Assembly (NCBI RefSeq): GCF_013204795.1
Contig: NZ_JABMKW010000008.1
Span: forward strand, 744,001-808,000
Direction: 5' to 3'
Length of the DNA: 64,000 nucleotides
DNA from: Pedobacter panaciterrae
GTDB taxonomy: Bacteria > Bacteroidota > Bacteroidia > Sphingobacteriales > Sphingobacteriaceae
Positions 34,128 to 41,629 of this stretch are shown in pieces. Below the pieces are notes generated by a model, which worked only from the letters and a program-made list of their open reading frames with translations, ran no database searches and was not told where the DNA came from. Made by a program: the position numbers and the translations under genes. The stretch's first letter is position 1; each line of letters opens with the position of its first letter.

Positions 34128-36455
34128 ATGGGAATGAAGAATTTAGGGATGACGTTGATTGGTTTTCTTTGTTTAAGCAGTGGAATGGTTTCATTAGCAC
34201 AAGAACCAGTTCAATCCCTTAATGAATTATTAAGAGGTATAAACGGTTCATTAAGATTGTCGGTAAAGGAATTTGATGGGACAGACTTAATATCCGAACA
34301 TCCATTTAGCAAAGAGTTATTGCGGACAAAAACAGGTAACTGGAGTATGCAATTTAAAGCAAGTTCAGTTTCGAAGCATCCCGAAGTTATGGATGTTTCT
34401 ACGTCATTTCGCTTAAACAGTGGTATTGCTAAATCATCAGCAGTTTCAGTTTCCTTTGATTTTAGTAAATGGAATCCAGAAAACTATGTGTTAGTACCTG
34501 CTTCTGTTTACAATGGAAACCGATACAGAGCAATTGGAAACAGTTATAGTCCACAATATCCAAAGGATATGTACTATAACCCTTCCGTGCCACTTACTAT
34601 TTCTAACAATCCCCGACTTTCAATTGAATCAAATAAAGCCTCATTTGTAGAGTTGACAACAGGAAATGTGGCTACGCCCGCGCTGTGTTTTTTCTCAAAA
34701 ACGGAACAAAAAGGATTTATTGTACTTACTGAACAAATGACCAGATTGGGTAGCAGCGGATTAACCATTACGGAAAATGCTGCAAAAGACAGCTGTTCTT
34801 TCAGTATTTCTGCACCTGCAGTTCGTAAAATGGCAACCGGCTTTGGTGATTTTCACATAAGTGGTGACAAAGCACCCGATTGGAATCCTGGTGATGAGAT
34901 AACATTAAACTTCAAATTATACGTTTTTAATGCTGCAAGTATTCCAGACCTTTTAAAGAAGTTTATGCAGGTACGCAAAGCGCTTTCAGGTTTAAACCAC
35001 CCTCGTAATATAATACCTATGAGTAAATTGTTTGAAGCAGCTACAAATATATGTAGAGGAAACTTTGTTGATGTTCCTGCAGGATCATTTTATAGACCTG
35101 AAAACAATAAGACTTTTCAGCTTGGATGGGTTAGCGGAATGATGAATACCTATCCAATGTTAGCCCTTAATGATAAAAAGGAGAGAGAAAGGGTTATTGC
35201 CGAATTGGATTTTGTGGTAAATAAATTACAAGGAAAAAGCGGATATTTTTATGGGGGAATTACAGCTGGCGGCGAAATTATCCCAGAAAAGATGTCTCCT
35301 GATTTTAAACCAATTCAGGCAATGGTAAGGAAAAATGCTGATGCGTTGCTTTGGCTCATAAAACATATGCAACTGTTAAAAGCTCAGGGCTATGGAAAAA
35401 GTGTTAAGCCGGAATGGGAAAATGCAGCTAAAAAGCTCGCTGCTGCCTTTGCAAATACCTGGAATAAAGATGGAGAATTTGGTCAGTACGTTGTTCCTGA
35501 AATGGGCGAGATTGCTGTATTTAATTCAACGGCTGGAGCTATTGTTCCGGCAGGCTTAGCAATGGCATCCGATTATTTTCGCAATAAGGAATGGATGAAG
35601 GTGGCTCAGGATGCAGCTAAATTTTATTATCAGCGGGATGTTGAAAAGCAAGGTTTAACAGGAGGTCATTGTGGAGATATATCTCAAGATGCTGATTCTG
35701 AATCCGCATTTGGGTTCTTAGAGTCATTAATGGCTTTGTATTATTACACCGGAAAAAAAGAATGGTTAAATAGGGCAGAAGTTCAAGCTGCATTAGGTGC
35801 TACGTGGACGTTTTCTTATGACCCTGTTTTTCCTCCAAATAGTGAAATAGGAAAGCTTAAGAGCAATATGGCCGGCGCTATTTGGGCCAGTATTCAAAAT
35901 AAGCATGCGGCTCCCGGCATTTGCACGGCTTCAGGAGATTATATCTTTAAGCTGTTCAGGGCTACAGGTAATCCGCTATATGCAGATTTGATCAGAGATA
36001 TTCAGCATGCACATGCCGAAGCAGTAAATATGCCGGGCCATTTAACAACCAATAACCTGATTGGTTCTTCAATGGAAAGAATTCAGCTAAGTGATGCTGA
36101 AGGGAAAGGAAGTATTGGTAATTTTATAAACACGCGTAACTCGTGGACAGAAACAAATGGGGTGCTGATGGCTTTGGAAATCCCTGGCATTTATCTTAAT
36201 ATGAATCATAAAAAATTATACGTTTTTGATCATGTTAAAGCTCAGGTATTATCAGTTGATAAATCAGGGATTACCGTTCAACTCAAAAATGAAACAGAAT
36301 ACGATGCAAATGTGTCGATAATGGCCGAAACTGAAAAACAGGCCATAAAACCCTTAAGTTATACGGCATTTTTAAGATGGCCTAAAGTTAAGGTTAGAAC
36401 TGGCGAGACTATAAAGATTAAAGTTAACCCTGCTAAGGGCATAACAATGCTATAA
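34128..36455 (+). CDS. Unclassified secreted six-hairpin-like hydrolase of the fucose PUL
   Basis: A 775-residue protein (ATG 34128; 34134 also possible) with a signal peptide ending near SLAQEP. The N-terminal part to about residue 285 is beta-rich (carbohydrate-active beta-sandwich type). The rest is helical with paired aromatic and acidic motifs in the style of (alpha/alpha)6 glycosidases or lyases: FQLGWVSGMMNTYPML, FYGGITAGGE, GGHCGDISQDADSESAFGFLESLMALYY and APGICTASGDYIF. I cannot assign a known GH or PL family. It opens the operon with AKR, enolase-family, symporter and mutarotase genes (2 bp to the next gene), so it likely releases the sugar those genes consume. Confidence 0.65.
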   Translation: MGMKNLGMTLIGFLCLSSGMVSLAQEPVQSLNELLRGINGSLRLSVKEFDGTDLISEHPFSKELLRTKTGNWSMQFKASSVSKHPEVMDVSTSFRLNSGIAKSSAVSVSFDFSKWNPENYVLVPASVYNGNRYRAIGNSYSPQYPKDMYYNPSVPLTISNNPRLSIESNKASFVELTTGNVATPALCFFSKTEQKGFIVLTEQMTRLGSSGLTITENAAKDSCSFSISAPAVRKMATGFGDFHISGDKAPDWNPGDEITLNFKLYVFNAASIPDLLKKFMQVRKALSGLNHPRNIIPMSKLFEAATNICRGNFVDVPAGSFYRPENNKTFQLGWVSGMMNTYPMLALNDKKERERVIAELDFVVNKLQGKSGYFYGGITAGGEIIPEKMSPDFKPIQAMVRKNADALLWLIKHMQLLKAQGYGKSVKPEWENAAKKLAAAFANTWNKDGEFGQYVVPEMGEIAVFNSTAGAIVPAGLAMASDYFRNKEWMKVAQDAAKFYYQRDVEKQGLTGGHCGDISQDADSESAFGFLESLMALYYYTGKKEWLNRAEVQAALGATWTFSYDPVFPPNSEIGKLKSNMAGAIWASIQNKHAAPGICTASGDYIFKLFRATGNPLYADLIRDIQHAHAEAVNMPGHLTTNNLIGSSMERIQLSDAEGKGSIGNFINTRNSWTETNGVLMALEIPGIYLNMNHKKLYVFDHVKAQVLSVDKSGITVQLKNETEYDANVSIMAETEKQAIKPLSYTAFLRWPKVKVRTGETIKIKVNPAKGITML

Positions 36456-36457
36456 TT

Positions 36458-37345
36458 ATGAAGGAGATAAATAAATTGGTTCTGGGTACTGCCGGACTTG
36501 GCGGGATATGGAGGGAGATTGATGTTCAGGAATCAATATTGACAATTTTGGATGCCCTTAAATACCGAATAGCGGCTATAGACACTGCTCCTGCCTACGG
36601 AGATGCGGAAGAACTTGTAGGAAAAGCTTTAAATCAATGGACTGGCAAAAGACCGTTGATTAGTACAAAAGTGGGTCGCTTAAAAGGTTATAGGGTTGAT
36701 GAAGCACACTATGATTACACCGTCGATGGCATGAAAAGGAGTGTGGAAAACAGCTTAAAATCATTAAACATTCCGATTATAGACATTCTGTTTTTACATG
36801 ACCCTGCTGCAATTCCTCCATCGGATATAGAACAGGTTTTGAAGCAGATGGAATTCTTTATGCATCAAGGCTATGCAAAAAGAATTGGTTTGGGGGGTAA
36901 CGCACCCGAATGGTTTGAACCCTATTTTAAATCTAACCAATTCGATGTGATTATGGAATATAACAGGCTTAATGCTTGTTGTATTGATGCTTTGAACAGT
37001 GCTATCCCTTTTTGCAGAGAGAATAGCAGAAAATATTACGCGGCCAGTCCTTTAAACATGGGATTGTTGGGTAGTAGTTTTTCTGAATTCACAACCTCTC
37101 CTCCCAACTGGCTCGGGGTAAAAAATATTGAGCAGGCAAAAAGAGTTAATTCAATAGCAGATAAATATAACCTTTCATTACAGGAGCTTGCGCATCGATT
37201 TCTTTTAACCATTCCAGCTGAGTTTAAAATTGTAATTGGCGCTGCAGACAGGATGCAATTAAGGGATACCCTTGATGCAATGAAATTGGGTGAATTGCCT
37301 ACGGAAATTTATGATGAGATACTACTAACGCTTAATCGACAATAG
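36458..37345 (+). CDS. Aldo/keto reductase, probable L-fucose (D-threo-aldose) dehydrogenase type
   Basis: A 295-residue cytoplasmic NAD(P)-dependent oxidoreductase. The AKR catalytic tetrad is visible: D42 and Y47 in IDTAPAYGD, K71 in STKVGR and H114 in LFLHDP. The wording LVLGTAGLGG at the start and YAASPLNMGLLGSS later are those of the D-threo-aldose/L-galactose dehydrogenase branch, which oxidises L-fucose and similar sugars at C1 to the lactone. It lies 2 bp after the secreted hydrolase and immediately before the enolase-superfamily gene, in line with a sugar, lactone, acid, 2-keto-3-deoxy-acid route. No lactonase is visible in the window. Confidence 0.82.
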   Translation: MKEINKLVLGTAGLGGIWREIDVQESILTILDALKYRIAAIDTAPAYGDAEELVGKALNQWTGKRPLISTKVGRLKGYRVDEAHYDYTVDGMKRSVENSLKSLNIPIIDILFLHDPAAIPPSDIEQVLKQMEFFMHQGYAKRIGLGGNAPEWFEPYFKSNQFDVIMEYNRLNACCIDALNSAIPFCRENSRKYYAASPLNMGLLGSSFSEFTTSPPNWLGVKNIEQAKRVNSIADKYNLSLQELAHRFLLTIPAEFKIVIGAADRMQLRDTLDAMKLGELPTEIYDEILLTLNRQ

Positions 37346-38518
37346 ATGTACGACATAGATAATGAGATTTTTAATATAAAAAGAATTAGGATAAGAGTTC
37401 TAGAGCAGGTTGCTGCGGTAATTCCTTTTCAGGATGCTACTATGGGGCCTTTCCCTAATTTCGGGATATCAATTATAACTATAGAGGATGAGGAGGGGAA
37501 TTTGGGAGAAGCCCCGGTTTATAACAGCTATATGAACATTCTGGAATCCTGTATTTTTCCAATACTTTTTCATAGCCGATCGGTTCCCTATAAAGTGTTT
37601 TATCCTAAATTATATTGGTCTATTAGAAATGAAGGATTTAAAGGTGCGGCAGGTGCAATATTGGGCCAGGTAGATATGGCTTTGTACGATTTAGCCGCAA
37701 GGCGTAGAAAAGTTCCATTGTATAGATATATTGGCAGTATTCAAAATGACGTGAAAATGTATGGTAGCGGAGGAGGAACCAATTATACACTCCAGGAACT
37801 GGAAACCGAAGTGAGTTTTTTGATGAATAAAGGTGTTGACTGCTACAAAATGAAGATTGGAAAAGACTTTGGAACAAAAATAAATGAGGATATTGAAAGA
37901 GTGAAATTTGTAAAGAGTTTGGCCGGTAATAAAATGAAGATCGCAGCGGATGTAAATCAGATTTGGAATTGTAATGATGTGTTTAAATTTGTTGATGCCA
38001 TTGGAGAAGAAAATTTATGTTGGTTAGAAGAGCCTATACATTCAGCTGCTTATGATCAAATTGAACTACTTTGTAAAAAATTATCAGTTACTGTAGCTTA
38101 TGGAGAATCCGAGCGGACATCAAAGATCTTCCCAACCCTTGTTGATTCCGGAGTTGGACACTTACAGCCTGTTCCAACACAATTAGGTGGAATGAAAGAG
38201 TGGATGGAAATAAGAGACCTTTGCGAAAATAAAAATTTGCAATTCTCTTCTGGTGGATATTCCCTATATTCAGCGTTTCTCATGACTTCCGCAAATAGGG
38301 ATAGCATGATTGAGTACTTGTATCCGCTGATGTATGGGTTAGAAAAATATTTTTTAGTCAGACCAGTATGGGAAAACGGTAGATTTTACTTGTCCGAAAT
38401 AGAGGGGCTGCCAGTAAGAATTGATTGGGATTATTGTTATAAAGAAAATAAGATAGTACAAGAGCGGTTATGGGAAAAACAAAATGTTTCAATATATAAC
38501 CCTGTTGTTTCTATGTAG
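37346..38518 (+). CDS. Enolase-superfamily (mandelate racemase type) protein lacking the Asp-His dyad
   Basis: A 390-residue cytoplasmic protein starting directly at the preceding stop. The barrel retains K168 and K170 (KMKIG) and the three metal ligands D202 (ADVNQIW), E228 (LEEP) and E254 (YGESE), with 26-residue spacings as in mandelate racemase. At the positions of the usual general acid/base dyad it has V276 (before TQLGG) and G303 (in FSSGGY) instead of Asp and His, spaced the same 27 residues. An acid sugar dehydratase such as L-fuconate dehydratase would fit the operon, but this active site suggests a different chemistry. Metal binding and proton abstraction by the KxK lysine should still work. 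Confidence 0.82.
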   Translation: MYDIDNEIFNIKRIRIRVLEQVAAVIPFQDATMGPFPNFGISIITIEDEEGNLGEAPVYNSYMNILESCIFPILFHSRSVPYKVFYPKLYWSIRNEGFKGAAGAILGQVDMALYDLAARRRKVPLYRYIGSIQNDVKMYGSGGGTNYTLQELETEVSFLMNKGVDCYKMKIGKDFGTKINEDIERVKFVKSLAGNKMKIAADVNQIWNCNDVFKFVDAIGEENLCWLEEPIHSAAYDQIELLCKKLSVTVAYGESERTSKIFPTLVDSGVGHLQPVPTQLGGMKEWMEIRDLCENKNLQFSSGGYSLYSAFLMTSANRDSMIEYLYPLMYGLEKYFLVRPVWENGRFYLSEIEGLPVRIDWDYCYKENKIVQERLWEKQNVSIYNPVVSM

Positions 38519-38532
38519 CTAAGGGACCAACT

Positions 38533-40101
38533 TTGAGTTTATCATTCAATTACATCGATTATATAATTTTAGGGCTATATGCTCTTGCTTTATTTTGTAT
38601 TGGTTTTCGCTCTGGTAAAAAGGCCAAAAATCAGGAAGATATATTTTTGGGTGGAAGAACATTGAAGTGGTGGCAAATTGGTTTTTCCATGTTTAGTGCC
38701 AATGCCGGCCCTATGATGTTAATTGGTTTTGCAGGAGTTGGCTTTTCGCATGGTATTGTTGGTAGTAATTTCGAATTGCTGGCATGGATATTTTTAATGC
38801 TATTAGGGATGGTTTTTTTGCCATATTACTTAAAAGCCAAAATAAGTACTATCCCCCAATTTTTACTGATCCGTTTTGGTAAGCGATCCTACAATTTTCT
38901 GGTTATCTACAGTCTGATTTCAATATTGGTGGTATGGTTGGGGAGTGCTTTGTATGCTGGAGGACTTTTAATTTCTGGGATATTTGGTTGCTCCTTATTT
39001 ATGGCCCTCATTATAATTGCTTTAATTGCAACCAGTTTTACAGCCATTGGCGGATTAAAAGCGGTAGTTCGAACCGGTGTTTTTCAATCCATTATTATTA
39101 TAGTTTCTTCTATAATACTTACTTTTTTGGGCTTTCAAAAAATTGGGGGCATAGACATGTTGATTAGCCAAACGCCGGATTCTTATTGGAAGTTATTTCT
39201 GCCCGCATCAAACCGGGAATACTCCTGGATAGCTATTGTTTTGGGGTATCCGGTTGTGGCAATTTATTACTGGTGTGCGGATCAAACGATTGTACAGAAA
39301 GTACTTGCAGCAGATAATTTGAAGGAAGGACAATATGGTGCGTTGTTTGTTGGTGTGCTTAAAATCATAATGCCTTTAATATTTATTCTTCCTGGCATTA
39401 TGTGTTATGTTCTATTTAGAGATACAGCCCAGGCCGATAATGCCTACATTACTATGATTAAAGAATTAATGCCTCATGGTTTATTAGGCCTAAGCATTGC
39501 AGCATTAATAGCATCATTGATTGATACAGTATCTTCCAGTTTAAATTCTTTTTGTACCGTGTTTACATTGGATGTTATTTCGCAGGTTAAAGTACTTAAT
39601 CAGAAACAACAGATAAAGATGGGAAAGTGGATTACTATTATTGCTGCAATAGTAGGTGTAGGTATCGCCATGGTTTTTTCTTATTCAGGGAAAAACTTTT
39701 TTGAATTAAGTCAGGGCCTGGTTTCTATACTTGCTCCACCACTGTCTGTGGTATTTCTGGCAGGCATTATGTGGAAACGTGTGAATAGCATTTCAGTAGA
39801 GATAGTTCTTTATGGTGGTGGACTGGTGTGCTTAATACTTGGGGCATGTCATGTACTAAACTATCCTTATAAAGGCTATTGGCCACATTTCCTTTTGCTT
39901 TCATTTTACCTGTTCGTAGCGTTAAGTGTTGTTATTATAGCAGTAACATTAGTTTCAAAATCTGCAACAAACCCGATAATACCTTCACTTCTTGAGTCAA
40001 AAAATAAACCGGTAGAAGAAACCTATAATTCCAAGCCTATTTGGTTGGTTTGGTTAGGATTGGCATCTGTAATGGTTTTAATTTATTTACTTTTTAACTA
40101 A
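38533..40101 (+). CDS. Sodium:solute symporter (SSS family), probable sugar importer
   Basis: A 522-residue inner-membrane transporter with about 14 helices. It starts at TTG 38533, with no ATG nearby that keeps the first helix (YIDYIILGLYALALFCIGF). Family marks are FLGGRTLKWWQIGFSMFSANAGP (SSS helix 1-2 region), TAIGGLKAVVRTGVFQ and SLIDTVSSSLNSF, which holds the conserved Ser residues of the sodium site. In the operon between the enolase-family enzyme and the mutarotase it should bring the liberated 6-deoxyhexose into the cell. Confidence 0.9.
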   Translation: MSLSFNYIDYIILGLYALALFCIGFRSGKKAKNQEDIFLGGRTLKWWQIGFSMFSANAGPMMLIGFAGVGFSHGIVGSNFELLAWIFLMLLGMVFLPYYLKAKISTIPQFLLIRFGKRSYNFLVIYSLISILVVWLGSALYAGGLLISGIFGCSLFMALIIIALIATSFTAIGGLKAVVRTGVFQSIIIIVSSIILTFLGFQKIGGIDMLISQTPDSYWKLFLPASNREYSWIAIVLGYPVVAIYYWCADQTIVQKVLAADNLKEGQYGALFVGVLKIIMPLIFILPGIMCYVLFRDTAQADNAYITMIKELMPHGLLGLSIAALIASLIDTVSSSLNSFCTVFTLDVISQVKVLNQKQQIKMGKWITIIAAIVGVGIAMVFSYSGKNFFELSQGLVSILAPPLSVVFLAGIMWKRVNSISVEIVLYGGGLVCLILGACHVLNYPYKGYWPHFLLLSFYLFVALSVVIIAVTLVSKSATNPIIPSLLESKNKPVEETYNSKPIWLVWLGLASVMVLIYLLFN

Positions 40102-40108
40102 TATTTCG

Positions 40109-40540
40109 ATGAAAAAAATATTCCTACAGTTAGCACCAGTAATTTTTGCCTGTTTTTTTATAATGTGTAAGCCTGCTAACTCTGATTATAAAGAACCTGA
40201 ACTTGTAGAAAAGGTATTTGTCGTAAATACCGTGGATAACAATAAAAAACTGAATGAGTATTTAGCATACCATAAGCAAATTTGGCCCGAGGTAGAAGCC
40301 GGGTTTAAAAAGGCAGGCTATAAAAGTATTACACTTTACCGTTTCAACGACCTTATTGTTATGGTGATTATCGTGCCTAAAGGTGCCGACTTGAATGTAA
40401 TGGGGAGGCTAGCAGAATCTTATAGCCCTCGCTGTGCAGAATGGAATAAATTAATGAATACTTATCAAAAAGGTGTTAATGGTACTGTTGAAGGACAGAA
40501 ATGGGTTGAGGTAATTCCTTTTTACAAGTTTAAGCAGTAA
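40109..40540 (+). CDS. Exported RhaM-like L-rhamnose/L-fucose mutarotase
   Basis: A 143-residue protein with an N-terminal hydrophobic export signal to about residue 21 (FACFFIMC; the lipobox is weak because Met precedes the Cys). The body has the RhaM/COG3254 pattern: LNEYLAYHKQIWPEVEAGF, where the His matches the catalytic His of E. coli RhaM, a central LYRFNDLIVMVI, and the late WVEVIPFYKF. RhaM interconverts anomers of 6-deoxyhexoses. RhaM proteins are usually cytoplasmic, so export here would put the reaction beside the SSS importer, 7 bp upstream. Its last 11 bases overlap the end of the convergent AraC gene. Confidence 0.82.
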   Translation: MKKIFLQLAPVIFACFFIMCKPANSDYKEPELVEKVFVVNTVDNNKKLNEYLAYHKQIWPEVEAGFKKAGYKSITLYRFNDLIVMVIIVPKGADLNVMGRLAESYSPRCAEWNKLMNTYQKGVNGTVEGQKWVEVIPFYKFKQ

Positions 40541-41396
40541 TTTTATATCGCTTAATAAAGTCTCTTGGCGATAGGCCCTTTACTTCTTTAAAGTGCTTAT
40601 TGAAATTAGAGATATTGTTGTAACCACTTATGTAGCAGGTTTCTGTTACATTGTGGTTGCCTTCCATTAGCAGCTTAGCTGCGTGCCCAACCCTTATTTC
40701 TTTAATAAATTCAACTAAAGTCCTGTTGGTTTTAAGCTTAAAAAATCTGCAGAAAGCGGCTGTAGACATGGGAATAATTGAAGCAACATCCTGTAAAGAA
40801 ATATCTTCTTTGAAATTATTGAATATATAATCAAAAACACGGTTGATTTTATTTGCTTCAGTTGAACTTTCAATGATGTTAAAAGAAGGGGATGATAGCG
40901 TTCTACATGAGCTAGAGAGAGATAAAACATCTAAAAGCTGGAGCATTAATGCAGCTCGCGACAACCCCGTTTCAAATAACATTTGGTTCAGAATCATTTT
41001 TGATCTCGTTACCGTAGCTCCAGAAAATATAAGACCTTTTGCCGCGTTTTCGAAGAGATGGTTTAGGTGAGCAGCTTCTGGTTTAGCTAATAAATCTTTT
41101 CCTAAAAAATCAGGGAAAAAGTGCACAACAACTGCTTGTGGTTGTACCTTTTCGTCTAGAGTATTATAATATTGCCAGCAATGCGGTAAGTAACTTCCCA
41201 AAAGCACTAGTTCTGTGCCCCTAAAATCTTCAATATGGTCACCTACAAAGCGTTTTCCGCAGCAATTTTCTATTAAAGCGATCTCAAAATTAATGTGAGA
41301 CTTTAATGACGTGTACTTTTTTATTTCCAGAATTTCTGATCGCACAGTAAATGATTGATCAGGGGGAAAGGTAAAATTCTCGTAGATATACTGCAT
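40530..41396 (-). CDS. AraC-family regulator of the fucose PUL
   Basis: A 288-residue regulator with an N-terminal cupin-like sensor (about residues 1-140; ITALIENCCG-type and VLLGSYLPHCWQYY wording) and a C-terminal pair of HTH motifs (about 190-285: ISLQDVASIIPMSTAAFCRFFKLKTNRTLVEFIKEIRVGHAAKLLMEG, NVTETCYISGYNNISNFNKHFKEVKGLSPRDF). It lies between the catabolic operon and the SusC gene and is transcribed towards the former, overlapping its end by 11 bp. The 35-bp elements before 34128 and 41630 are its likely targets, giving control by sugar in place of an ECF sigma or hybrid two-component sensor. Confidence 0.9.
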   Translation of the reverse strand: MQYIYENFTFPPDQSFTVRSEILEIKKYTSLKSHINFEIALIENCCGKRFVGDHIEDFRGTELVLLGSYLPHCWQYYNTLDEKVQPQAVVVHFFPDFLGKDLLAKPEAAHLNHLFENAAKGLIFSGATVTRSKMILNQMLFETGLSRAALMLQLLDVLSLSSSCRTLSSPSFNIIESSTEANKINRVFDYIFNNFKEDISLQDVASIIPMSTAAFCRFFKLKTNRTLVEFIKEIRVGHAAKLLMEGNHNVTETCYISGYNNISNFNKHFKEVKGLSPRDFIKRYKITA

Positions 41397-41489
41397 TTCA
41401 GTGAGTTATTTGGTTGATTTTCCTAAAGCTAATAAAATAGTTTGAGCTCCTAAATATAGGGTATTCTGAATTGGGAATAAATTTTCCGT

Positions 41490-41561
41490 GCAAAAAAAAC
41501 ATTATAAACGATCAAATTAACGGTAGTTGTAGCTGATTATTGTTCAGAGCTTTACCCTATA
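41490..41561 (+). promoter_or_regulatory. 35-bp operator-like element plus CTTTAC block, copy 2
   Basis: The partner of the element at 34041: GCAAAAAAAACATTA, 7 variable bases, TCAAATTA, one base and CGGT at 41490-41524, then CTTTACCCTATA at 41550, exactly 60 bp from the element start. It lies in the 233-bp region between the AraC gene (start 41396) and the SusC gene (start 41630), so it could serve both. The variable 7-base spacer supports selection on the flanking blocks. Confidence 0.65.
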
Positions 41562-41629
41562 AGCAATCGATTGTTTTTTATGGGTAGAAACAATCTAACA
41601 ACTAAACCAACAACCAAATAATTTAAATT

